From: Stagonosporopsis chrysanthemi
Lineage: Eukaryota; Ascomycota; Dothideomycetes; Pleosporales; Didymellaceae
Length of the DNA stretch: 64,000 nucleotides
Direction of reading: 5' to 3'
Assembly: GCA_022560025.1 (NCBI GenBank)
Contig: JAFISE010000001.1
Location: forward strand, 434,001 to 498,000
The notes under the pieces were generated by a model. That model was not told the DNA's origin. It saw nothing but the letters and a program-made list of their open reading frames with translations, and ran no database searches. Both the position numbers and the translations under genes were made by a program. This document shows positions 1 to 9,777 of this stretch, one piece after another (the stretch's first letter is position 1; the number at the start of each line of letters is the position of its first letter).

Positions 1-71
1 GAGAAATTATGGCAAACACGAACAGCCAAGTGCCCCGCATGAGATCGCCGTAAATCAATATCATGACCAAC

Positions 72-392
72 CTAACGACTGTTAGCTACAGCCCTAGAGT
101 GTACCAAGATGGCTGACCTGTGGCGAAAGCGCTTTTGCAGCCTGCAGAACCAATACATGCAAAGAGCAGAAGCCAAGAGACTGACAAGGGCGCAGGTAAG
201 TGCCGCTGTCCCAAGACCGTATTCCTTCGCCTTGTTCATATCTGTCATCGATACCGGGTTGAAGGTGAGCGAGGCGGCCAAGGGGACCACCGCAAGAAGC
301 ACCAGCATGTATGAAGAAACAATAAAGCTCATTAGGGTAGGGAAGTGACGCAAGGAGCGTCGATACGAAAATCCGCTCTGAGCTTGATTCAT
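72..392 (-). CDS. Possible small two-helix membrane protein
   Basis: This is an uninterrupted 106-codon frame with an ATG at 392. Two hydrophobic stretches are visible, roughly residues 20-42 and 60-83, separated by a short polar loop, and the C-terminus is Arg-rich. That pattern suggests a membrane hairpin with a basic tail. I recognise no family. It sits at the window edge, about 545 bp downstream of the YUH1 stop on the same strand, so it could also be part of a larger spliced gene. The hydrophobic pattern is the only support for coding. A chance frame remains possible. Confidence 0.35.
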   Translation of the reverse strand: MNQAQSGFSYRRSLRHFPTLMSFIVSSYMLVLLAVVPLAASLTFNPVSMTDMNKAKEYGLGTAALTCALVSLLASALCMYWFCRLQKRFRHRSAILVHSRAVANSR

Positions 393-936
393 ATAGTCGT
401 CTTATAGCTAAGTCCGAGTGGATTTGTTCCGGTTGCGTTAAGCGGTATGAGAAGAGAGCGGAGAAGTGGAGAAATGTCAGAAAGGATGTCAGCGATGCCT
501 TGCCGTAGTCTGAGCCCGCACTGCCCCATATTGTTGTCTGTAGAATATTGGAAGCGTTCAAGACAGTGACAACATCCCGTTTCTGGGGCCTGCTGGTTCT
601 GACGACATACCGCACTGAGACATGTATGTCGCTTTAGAAGTATTGTGTCTAGCATACCCTCGATCGTTACTCTAACGTTTATGGAGCCATGCGCTCCGTG
701 TCCAATGCATCGTCGAACAGCTAGCACTTGATACTGGTGACTGACTCTCCGCGTTGCTCTGAATCTCGCTGACGATACAGCCATATTTTTGAGACACAGC
801 TGGGCCAGTATCAGGGCAATCATAGCTTTACGTCTTGCATAGAATAACGGTGGACGAGTGTACTGATTTGACCACACCCCTCATTGTAGCAAGTGTCGAT
901 CCTTACACAATGTGGCCTTGCTCGGATCGTAAGTTC
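393..936. other. Intergenic, no supported gene
   Basis: Open frames on both strands here start at non-ATG codons and match no family I know. It probably contains the 3' UTR of the hydrolase gene to the right. I see nothing else. Confidence 0.4.
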
Positions 937-1795
937 TTAATCCAGCGACTCAGCGAGGGTGATGAGACTAAAGCGCAGATCGCCGCCTCCAGCCTCGGAC
1001 TCGCGCTTGAGGAAGCTGCGAGGCCCTAGGTCAAGAGCCCTCTCGCTGAGCACATCTTCGTCTGCTGACAGCTTGCCGCGATTGAGGGGACCCTTCCTTC
1101 GGCCATCCAACTCCCAAAGATTATCATCTCCTGATTTGACGAAACAAACGTAGTGGAGATCAACGTTGTCCTCAGCAGCCGGAGCCGTAGTGTCGCCGCC
1201 CCCAGCCGCGCTTTGGTGAGCGCTCTCGAGAGCTTCCGACTCGTAAAGTAGGTCTGCTCTTTTGGCCGGTTTCAGTGGTATGGCGTCTTGGATGAGTTTC
1301 GCCAAGTCCGAGCTGGGGTCTAAAAGTGTTTTAGTAGTGTTGGCGAGGATGTATACCTGCACCGGAGATACTGACGAATGTTTGCGCGCGCTGCTCCGTT
1401 GGACATGCCGTGAAGAAGTCCGATTAGACCACAGGCATTTCCTATTGTTTGCTTGTACCAAACGACCTCCTCATCAGCGCCATAGCCTGTATACTCGGGC
1501 TTGTCCTTGTCTTCCTCCCGACGGAATTTCTCATATGTCTCGCTCACAGGGAAGACAAGAAGGAGGGCATGAGCAGGCCGAGGCACAAAAGCGAGCAGTT
1601 CGGGCTCATCAATGCTGAAGACGTCATGGAATGCGAGCTTCTCTGACAGGCCAAGCCTGTGAACAAGCTTGGACATGACATCGGGGTTGTTCTCTGAGAC
1701 ATGTGAGTGCTGAGCTTTTGTTCGCAGAAATGTGTCTGACCCAAAGGAATGAAGCGCTTCTTCCCCGCAGGAACGTCGGGATTGTCGTCGGCCAT
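937..1795 (-). CDS. YUH1: Ubiquitin C-terminal hydrolase (UCH, peptidase C12)
   Basis: This cysteine protease removes small adducts from the ubiquitin (and Nedd8-like) C-terminus. Three exons join as 1795-1741, 1693-1376 and 1319-937, giving 251 residues, close to the usual 230-250 of UCH-L3/Yuh1. The first intron is 47 nt and the second 56 nt, with an ACTAAAAC branch-like site. After joining, the N-terminus reads RFIPLENNPDVM, a typical UCH start. The oxyanion Gln100 and catalytic Cys106 lie in QTIGNACG, His180 in LHYVCF and Asp196 in WELDG, so the whole catalytic set is present. There is no long C-terminal extension, which argues against the proteasomal UCH37 class. The gene is divergent from the ARC1-like gene, with 517 bp between the starts. 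Confidence 0.93.
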
Positions 1796-2312
1796 GGTGA
1801 TTGATTCTGTGGTGACGTTGCAAGCCAGCGACCAGGCCAGCAGTACTCGGCAGTGTTGTGGTGCGGGGAAAGCTCATGGTTTATGTACAGTGGGGCAGAC
1901 GAAGGCAACAAACATGCTGCGTCATGGGTCGTTCCTGCCACATTAGCAAGCAGTGCAGGCAGCAATTGCGCAGCGCATGTTTGAGGTTGAACGAGCCATC
2001 TGCCGTCCCTGGAGGCATCACTCTTGTCCTGAGCTATCGAAGCTACCAAAGCCATGCTACACACGCGGAGCTCAATGTGCTCGTCAGCCCTCGGGGTTCA
2101 TGGGAGTCATCGACGCGTCAGAATCCAAAGAGCTGCACTACATAGAGCATTTGGTGGCAACAGACCTTCATTGTGAACTTGTGAAGAGCTGGAACGCGCC
2201 GCGATGGCCTGTGCTGATGTTCGTCAGCGGCTCGTCCATCGCCGCCTGTGTACCCCACCAACCTGCAGTGGACCCCATGAATTTTGGGTTGGGTTGATTG
2301 ACTCAACTCGTG
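1796..2312. other. Divergent promoter region YUH1/ARC1
   Basis: This 517 bp stretch separates two divergent start codons and must carry both promoters. I see no TATA box or other convincing element and no gene. Confidence 0.5.
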
Positions 2313-3952
2313 ATGCTTTCACCCCAAGCTCTGCCACTTCTGCGCACACGACTCGGCCAATCTGCACACCGAATACGCCGCATACCTCCCGCCGCCCTAT
2401 CAATCCCAGCTCGACACCCCTCTCGCACCGCACGCAGCGCTGCCTCCCTCGCAGCGCCCACTTTCTTTACCCCGCGGGCACCCATCGCCGTCAACTTTTT
2501 CCAACGCACTTTCACAATGTCCAGCTCCACCCTCGACGAAAGCTTGGTCACCTACCTCAAGACCCATGCCCCAAACAACGCTGCTGAGGAGACCGACGCC
2601 GTCAAGGCATCTCAGGCTCTTTTCCCCGAGGCCAGCTACACCGATGCCGAGAAGCAGGAGATCAGCCAGTGGCTCTCCTCTGCTTCGCACATTGCCTCGC
2701 CCTCAGATGACGCCGCAAAGTCTGCAGAGCGTCTGTCGACATTGAACACACATCTCGCCAGCCGGACCACTGTCCTCGGTGCAAAGCCCTCAGTCGCAGA
2801 CATTGCCCTCTACCAGAAGCTGGCTCCCGTCGTCTCAAAGTGGAGCGCAGAGGAGAGGACCGGCGAGCAGGGCTACCACCACATCGTCCGCCACGTTGAC
2901 TTTGTCCAGAACTCGCCCGTCTTTGGCCTGAAACTTGGTGACAAGGTCAACATCGAGCTGGACAACATCGTCTTCAAGATCAAGCCCGTTGACGCAAAGG
3001 CCGAAAAGGAACGCAAGAAGAAGGAGAAGGAGGCTGCAGCCGCTGTCGCTGCTGGCAATGGCGCTACGCCCACGACCTTGACCGGCGAGCAGGGTGCTGA
3101 GAGCAAGAAGAGCAAGAAGGAGAAGGCCAAGGACCTCGCACAAGCAGCAGGCGACGCTGTTGCAGGTACTGTTGCCGGCAACCCTACAAACCCCACAGAA
3201 GAAAAGAAGGGCGCGCCCGAGGGTGCTCCGACCCAGAAGAAAGAGAAGAAGAAGAAGGAGCCCAAGCCCCAGAAGGCGTACGTCATAATCCTTCCCACCG
3301 AAGTGCGATCAAGTACTAACTTCACAACAGAGCACCAGTTGAGAAGCCCCTCTCCCCTGCTCTCATCGACCTGCGCGTCGGCCACATCCTGAAAGCCGAG
3401 ACACACCCCAACGCCGACTCGCTGTTCGTCAGCACCATCGCATGCGGCGACGCGCCCGGCACAGAAAACACCTCCGAATATGAAGGGCAGATTGTGCGCA
3501 CCGTGTGCTCTGGTCTCAACGGCCTGATCCCCCTGGCCGAGATGCAGAACCGCAAGATCATCGCCGTCTGCAACCTCAAGCCCGTCACCATGCGTGGCGT
3601 CAAGTCTTGCGCCATGGTGCTGGCTGCCAGCCCGCGCGTCAAGGAAGGCGAGGATGCCCACAAAGGCCCCGTCGAGCTGGTCAACCCCCCTGCAGACAGC
3701 AAGGCCGGCGACAGGGTCTTCTTTGAGGGCTGGGAGGGCGAGCCTGAGGGCGTGCTGAACCCGAAGAAGAAGGTCTGGGAGACTATTCAGCCGGGTTTCA
3801 CTACTACTGACGCTCTGGAGGTTGGGTTTAATGTTGAAGAGGTGCCGCAGTTGAGCGGCGAGGGGCCAGAGAAGAAGACAGGTGTTGCGAAGTTGAAGAC
3901 TAAGGCGGGGTTTTGCAGTGTATCTACATTGAAGGATGCTGTCGTCCGATAA
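2313..3952 (+). CDS. ARC1: ARC1/AIMP1-like aminoacyl-tRNA synthetase cofactor
   Basis: Proteins of this type bind tRNA and tether aminoacyl-tRNA synthetases. Exons 2313-3277 and 3331-3952 (53 nt intron with TACTAAC) give 528 residues from the first ATG. Residues about 69-215 resemble a GST-C-like domain. Residues about 225-320 form a long Lys/Glu-rich linker. From about 325 an EMAP-II/Trbp111 OB fold begins (LRVGHILKAETHPNADSL) and continues through VCNLKPVTMRGVKS. A second in-frame ATG at 2517 (Met69, cacaATGtcc) would give a 460-residue cytosolic form starting MSSSTLDES. The 68 residues before it have ten Arg and no Asp or Glu, as in a mitochondrial presequence. An AATAAA at 4135 could serve 3' end formation. 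The gene is convergent with the epimerase. Confidence 0.9.
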
Positions 3953-4179
3953 AATGTGTGTAAAACGGATCGAGTGGAGACTGAGTATGGAGAAGGCTGC
4001 TAGAAGCAATGGAACACAACCATAACACCTCCTGTAGGTTATCTAAATGCGCCAAGCCAAGAAATCCATGAAGGCTGGTGATGTTCAATGCTTTTGGTAT
4101 AAGTCTATATGATATAATGTACCAGCGCCCACGCAATAAAAATCAATCGGAACCACCATACGACAGGTCATTCCACTCT

Positions 4180-5416
4180 CTATGCCTTCTTTTCCAGCGC
4201 CTCAACAAACTCCTTCGGTGGCGCCTGCTCGTATCCCTCGGGGTTGTTCTCAGTCCACTTCCACAAATCCGCACACGCATCCTCGAGTGTGAATTCGGTG
4301 GACCATTGCAGCTCCTTATTCGCAAGCGACGCGTTAGCCGTGAGGTCCAGCACATCGCCCTGCCGCCGGCCCTGAACCTCGTACTTGAGATCGCGGCCGA
4401 CGACGTGCTCAAATGCCTTGATCATCTCGAACACAGTCGACCCCTTGCCGGTGCCCAAGTTCCACGCCTTGACACCGGGCTGTTTCTCGCGCAGGAAGTT
4501 CAGCGCCTGGAGATGGCCGCGTGCCAGGTCCAGCACGTGGATGTAGTCGCGGATAGCTGTGCCATCCTTGGAGGCGTAGTCGTCGCCGAAGACGAGCAGC
4601 TTCTCGCGCTTGCCGATTGCGACCTGAGCGAGGAGGGGGAGCAGGTTGTAGGGCACACCAAGGGGGTTTTCGCCCATGATGCCGCTGGGGTGGGCGCCGG
4701 CTGGGTTGAAGTAGCGCAGCAGCGCGGCGTTCCACTTTTTGGCTTCCTCGGGCTTTCCGTCCTTTGTGGCGTTAGTGCGCTTGGCTTCGATTTGGTCGGT
4801 GATGACGCTCTCGATGGTGGATTTTGTGCGCCCGTAGGTGTTGGTGGGCCCGATGGGGCAGTGCTCGGGGATAGGGATCATGTTCTCGAAGCGGGTTGCG
4901 TCGCCGTAGACGGTAGCGGAGGACGAGAAGACGATGTTTGTGACGTTGTTCTTCTCCATGGCGGAGAGGAGCGAGATGGAACCGCCGACGTTGACGCGGT
5001 AGTATGTGAGGGGGATTACGCCAGACTCGCCGACAGCCTATGAGTGTGTCAGTGTGTGCTTTCAGATGGATTGTAGAGGTACTGACCTTCAGCGCAGCGA
5101 AGTGAATGACGTTGTCAATGTCTGGGTGCTGCTTGAACACCTTATCGAGCGCAGCCTCATCCTGGATGTCAAGCTCGTAGAACTCTGGCTTCTTGCCGCA
5201 GATGAGCTCAATGCGATTGATGACCTCCCTGGAGGAGTTGTAGAGGTTGTCGACTATGACGACCTTGTAGCCGGCCTCAAGGAGAGCAAGAGCTGTGAAC
5301 GAGCCGATGTAGCCAGTGCCACTGTACCAAAATTAGCACAATGCTGCGTACCATATCATGGAATGTGGGGAGGAGGGGTAGCTTTACCCAGTGACAAGGA
5401 CAGATCCTGAAGCCAT
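4180..5416 (-). CDS. GAL10: UDP-glucose 4-epimerase
   Basis: This enzyme interconverts UDP-glucose and UDP-galactose in the Leloir pathway and for galactose-containing wall polymers. Exons 5416-5388, 5321-5087 and 5037-4180 join across 66 and 49 nt introns to give 373 residues, a complete single-domain epimerase. The NAD-binding GGTGYIGS starts at about residue 10. The catalytic Ser region SSSATVYG is near 126-133, and the YxxxK pair is Tyr156/Lys160 (YGRTK). The first exon holds only nine full codons and the intron cuts the glycine motif. There is no C-terminal mutarotase domain, unlike yeast Gal10, as expected in filamentous fungi. It is convergent with ARC1 (227 bp). Confidence 0.95.
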
Positions 5417-6836
5417 TATGAGATGTGTTATGAAGCGACGGTTCTGTGCAAGACTGAGGCTCGGATGGGCAGTATTTGAGGACGGTGCTGCGAATATCTG
5501 CGAGGTGGCAGAGATATAAAAAGCTGTGAGTACCTGCAACCCAGCCGTACGCGCGGCGATGTCTAACCCAAACACCGGCGGATAGTCTTCCTGGTTTGGC
5601 AAGCGTGAGTGGGCTACATGCACGAGCAGCTCTCCATCGAGCATCGTGGCTTTAACGCCCCGATCAACAATTGATCATGCCACTCCGTCCTTGGCTGTGG
5701 TTTCGACCCATCTGCACTATTGCTGTAGCATTGGGAGTATCGCTGAGCGATCTAGACTGCTGCGGTAACTCACACACAACGACAAGGGCGGCCTGCTCCT
5801 CTCCGATGGTTGCAACAGTTTCATTACGTTGCCTTGCTGATTTCTCACATCGCTACATACGGCAGTCACAGCCGTTACCGTTGTGTCCTGGGAACGCCAT
5901 CATTGAGCCTCGTGCTACTTCAAGGACGGCATGCTGCAGGCACACGCGAAAGAGTTCGAGTCTAACCTTCGGTAGGTCAGGGTCCTTCGTTCCGCATCGA
6001 GGAAGGTGCGACATCGATTGAGCATCCTCAACACTGGAAGATCTTACGGCACTGACCAGACTACCGAAACGACGGAGTATCAAAAAAATGATTATCCATC
6101 CCGCCCCTGCTGCTCCTCTTTGTTGTCGCTGTGTATTAATGTCTTTGTCTGTTTGCGCCCGTGCGCGAACTACTATATCCGGTCAAGTCCATGCCCAACC
6201 CTTGTACAGCAAACGCGCCTCGACATCTCATTGCCCACACCATATTCTCAGCTTCCGCACCATACACTGTCAACATCGCTTTTAGCTTCGGAGACATGAT
6301 CGCGAGCATTGCTGGACACGAAGTCGTTTGAGATCGACCATAAAATCCGCGCAGTTTTGGGTTGCGACGCGTTGAAGTTGGTCGCGCTACACGTGTTTGG
6401 TGACCCTGCCACCCGTGGACCTCTACACAATATCAACAAGATCGCAATCGCCATATCAAGAGTTGGAACAGACGGAACTGGCAGAACACGTCTTATCCAC
6501 TCGAACAAGCAGTGTAAGTCAAGGCAATTCTCGTGGTTTCTGAGCGCCTCTGCCCATAATCCCGATTGTGCTCCGAGTCACCGGCTGAGCAGTATTCACC
6601 TTCACCGTGGTGAAGTAGATTTCATGGCGAAATCCCGCTTTCGGCTATTGTTTGACTCTATTGTGCAAATTTTTCATCGCCTCCAACAGTCGCTTTCGAT
6701 CCCATTCCCCTCACTCCAACCTCTACAGCGAACAGCTACTCACAATCTCGTAGCTCACCACATAGCTCACCACAACGGCTCATTACGAAGCTGTTTCCAC
6801 CATAACATTCTTATCTAATCACTTCTCACATCCACC
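5417..6836. other. Divergent intergenic region GAL10/SUN gene
   Basis: This 1.4 kb stretch has only short frames without a good start or family match. A GTAAGT donor-like site near 6512 could mark a 5' UTR intron of the SUN gene, but I cannot prove it. No other feature is seen. Confidence 0.4.
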
Positions 6837-9302
6837 ATGTCGCAGGCCGCTGGGTTGGGCGGGCCCACCCCACGTCGCTCTACTCGCATCGGCTCTAAAG
6901 CTCCTTCCACTGTTGCGCAGTCTACCATTGCTGAGTCCACGGTGACGAATCTAACCGCAGGAGGTACGCGAAAGCGTACGAAGAAGGCGCTCACCAAAGC
7001 CAAGTCCCGCAAGTCAAACGCCTACGGCGCCAGTGGTCGGGCTGGTGCCGCAGAAGAGCAAGCTGTCGCTGCGACCGGCTTCGCTCAAGCATTCCATAGC
7101 CAGAGAGGCGGAGCTGTCGGTCGGGGTGACGAAGAAGTTCAACCTGAAGACGGGAGTGGTGACGAATTGGGCCAAGATTACATGATGAGTGGAGCGTTGA
7201 ACGGCAGGGCTCTGTTCAGTGCACCAGCTCACGAGCAATTTCCGCCCCTTCATGAGCGCTCTTCACCTCCCCACGAACGCGCCTCCCCAAGTCCACCAAT
7301 GCCAGTTCGCTTCTCTCTTTCCGAGACATCAGACGCTCGTAGCGACGATGACATGGCTCTGTCACTTGGGGACGGTTCAAAGTCCTTCGGCCAGGAGCAT
7401 GAAGCGGGTATGCTGCAAGGATCACAGGATGACGATCTTTTGCGCTCCTCCTCGCTGCAGCCTGAAACAGTACTGACTACACGCCCTACTACCACGCTCA
7501 TTAAAGCCCTTTCTAGTGCTAAGCACACGACCAATAAGCGGATGATTGGAAAAGAGGCCGACAAGTCATCAGTTGAGAAAGATGTCGACGAACTTCTTCA
7601 GGTAGAGCGTGCCCGCCTCAAACGCAACGGTCCACCTGTTCCATCGAAGCCTGCAGTGCAAGCCACTTCAAGGCCGGTGCAACCTTGTGCTCTCCCTACT
7701 CCGCCTCTGCGAATTCAGCAGCCAGGCGGGCCTCGAACTGACACCCGACTTCAGGCTCGAGTCGAGCCGCGGGCAGAACCAGTCAGCGAGCTTTCGCATC
7801 GATCACGATTGCAGACACGCAGCGAGCACAGAAGTCCAGAAGTTGTGAAGCAGTGGCTTGGCCAGGTCGAGCCAGCCGACGACGTCCCGAGCAGCGAGAT
7901 CCTGGAGGATGAGCCAGAATGGCAACACCTGCCGCTTTTCAAGAAGATATTCTGGGGATTCATGATTGCTATTGGCATCTACTTCCTCGTCGCGGGTATG
8001 TCCAATATTCTCACAGACCCTACTCGCAACGTATCGCTGGTCGATGCCGTCCATGCACGCATCTTGACAGTACACAACGGCTTGGTAGACTACATCATGC
8101 CTAGCGATCGCTCGTGCAACGACACGAAGGCCCTTCTTGATTGGCTAGGTGGCGGTGGCGAACACGAAGACCATATCTTCTGGTCGAGGATGTGGACGAA
8201 TCATCGAGAGTACAAGGGGAAGTTCGATGAACTAGACAGCGCCATCGAGAAGATAAAGGAAGATCTGCCAATCGCCATAGTTGCACGTCGTCATGAAGAT
8301 GAGCGACTTGAGATCACCGACGACTTCTGGAACGCCCTGCTGAGCAAAGTACAATCTGAGAGTGGCGACGCTACCTGGGATGAGTTCCTCGGCGCGAACA
8401 AACAGAAAATGGACGACCTGAGTCGCAAGAGTGAGGACCTCAGCAAGCCTACAGCCCGCCTACAGATAGTATCTCGTAAAGAGTTCATCGAGGCCATGAA
8501 GAAGCATTATGAAACCATCTCTACCGACGTTGATCGGAAGATCTTTGAAGCTCTGAAGGCCCGCGAGACGCAAATGAAGTCTCTGATCGAGGTCGAGGCT
8601 CGGAAAGCTCTTTTCGACTCCATTGGCCTCCAGTCTCTCGCACAGACCAACATTCTCGCAAACTACGAACTCACCCTCAAGAAGCCCAACTATTTCTCAG
8701 TTGGCATGGGAGCACTCGTCAACCCCACGCAGACTTCGGCAACGTTTGACAATCGTCCAGCTTCGTATCTTCGCATAATGCTCGGCAGCATTCGGAGAGC
8801 GAATCCACCGGCGACTACTCTAATGAGGTGGGAAGATTTCGGCGAGTGCTGGTGTGCTACGCCAAATCCGATCAGAGGTTACGCTCGAGTTGGTGTGTCT
8901 CTACCAAGATTCATGTTTCCTAAGCAAGTCACGATCGAACACGCGCCAATGACCATGTCCCCGAACGGTGATATTCGAAACGCGCCTCGGATTATCGAGC
9001 TCTGGGCGGAAACTGAGCAGCCAATCAACCAAGTCTACGGCTCAAGTCACACCAACTGTTACGACCCCGGAGATCTACAAGCGTTGGGTTATGTTTGCCT
9101 GGGCTCGTTTAAATACAATGTCCACGCCACCAACCACCTTCAGACCTTCGATCTCGATGCTGAGCTCACCGTACCAACCAGTCGAGTTGTCATGCAAGTT
9201 ACGTCGAATTGGGGTGCCTCGAACACCTGCATCTATCGTATGCGTCTACACGGCGAAGATGCTGCAGAGAAGCCGGTGTACGATGTCAAGCTGGACGACT
9301 AG
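6837..9302 (+). CDS. SUN-domain nuclear envelope protein (Sad1/UNC-84 family)
   Basis: SUN proteins span the inner nuclear membrane and pair with KASH proteins to link chromatin or the spindle pole to the cytoskeleton. This is one 821-residue exon with a good ATG context (tccaccATGtcg). The N-terminal ~365 residues are polar, rich in Ser/Pro/Arg and probably nucleoplasmic. A single hydrophobic segment lies at about 368-390 (FWGFMIAIGIYFLVAG). Charged, helix-prone sequence follows at about 440-600, suggesting a lumenal coiled coil. The C-terminal ~200 residues fit a SUN domain, including ECWCATP, RVGVSLPR, FPKQVTIEH and an internal Cys pair (NCYDPGD, GYVCLG). A spindle-pole Sad1-like role is likely but inferred. 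Confidence 0.88.
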   Translation: MSQAAGLGGPTPRRSTRIGSKAPSTVAQSTIAESTVTNLTAGGTRKRTKKALTKAKSRKSNAYGASGRAGAAEEQAVAATGFAQAFHSQRGGAVGRGDEEVQPEDGSGDELGQDYMMSGALNGRALFSAPAHEQFPPLHERSSPPHERASPSPPMPVRFSLSETSDARSDDDMALSLGDGSKSFGQEHEAGMLQGSQDDDLLRSSSLQPETVLTTRPTTTLIKALSSAKHTTNKRMIGKEADKSSVEKDVDELLQVERARLKRNGPPVPSKPAVQATSRPVQPCALPTPPLRIQQPGGPRTDTRLQARVEPRAEPVSELSHRSRLQTRSEHRSPEVVKQWLGQVEPADDVPSSEILEDEPEWQHLPLFKKIFWGFMIAIGIYFLVAGMSNILTDPTRNVSLVDAVHARILTVHNGLVDYIMPSDRSCNDTKALLDWLGGGGEHEDHIFWSRMWTNHREYKGKFDELDSAIEKIKEDLPIAIVARRHEDERLEITDDFWNALLSKVQSESGDATWDEFLGANKQKMDDLSRKSEDLSKPTARLQIVSRKEFIEAMKKHYETISTDVDRKIFEALKARETQMKSLIEVEARKALFDSIGLQSLAQTNILANYELTLKKPNYFSVGMGALVNPTQTSATFDNRPASYLRIMLGSIRRANPPATTLMRWEDFGECWCATPNPIRGYARVGVSLPRFMFPKQVTIEHAPMTMSPNGDIRNAPRIIELWAETEQPINQVYGSSHTNCYDPGDLQALGYVCLGSFKYNVHATNHLQTFDLDAELTVPTSRVVMQVTSNWGASNTCIYRMRLHGEDAAEKPVYDVKLDD

Positions 9303-9777
9303 CTGTGGCATCGTCCCGGTGGACATGACTGCATTGGGACAGTTTTCAGGCGTTCTGGGGGTTTCCCATCATTTCGACTGTCAAAGTCGTCGGCGTTAGA
9401 TTTTTTTTGATGTCTCTCCACGAGAGCTTGTTCTCATTGCAGACGCTTCTCATTGCAAAGGAGCTTGGAAGGACGGGATTGCTGAAGATAGATACCCTTC
9501 TCTTGTGTCTTCCGCATCCGGCTGCTTGCTTCCAGCCATAGGCCTTGATGGCCACATCGTGTCATTAGTGCGTACATAGAAACTTCAAGGCATTCTCATG
9601 CCATATCATGTGCTTCGTGAACGTTTTGTGAGTATCCGAGAGCACAGTCGAAATCAATTAAGCCCCAATGCAGTCTAGCGTAGAAACGCGTTGCTCGGTC
9701 GATGACACGCGAAAACGCGTCGGTCTCGTCAACCCCACATCACCACTCCCCAGCGACACGAGCACCAACAGCCCACC
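9303..9777. other. Intergenic, SUN 3' end and MCM6 promoter
   Basis: This region holds the 3' UTR of the SUN gene and the MCM6 promoter. The only recognisable element is the MluI box pair annotated separately. There is no gene. Confidence 0.5.
9686..9720. promoter_or_regulatory. Two MCB (ACGCGT) boxes upstream of MCM6
   Basis: Perfect ACGCGT palindromes lie at 9686-9691 and 9715-9720, 29 bp apart and 58-92 bp before the MCM6 start. A CGCGAAA (SCB-like) sequence just precedes the second. In yeasts the MBF factor binds ACGCGT and drives G1/S transcription of replication genes, MCM genes among them. Use by this fungus is inferred. Confidence 0.6.

Noticed and set aside
2873..4009. 378-codon open frame antisense to the ARC1-like gene
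   Set aside because: It mirrors the Lys/Glu-rich coding sequence, matches no family, and the sense strand has a well-supported spliced gene.
4078..5043. 321-codon open frame antisense to the UDP-glucose epimerase
   Set aside because: It is a shadow of a GC-rich coding exon; the sense strand shows catalytic motifs and correct introns.
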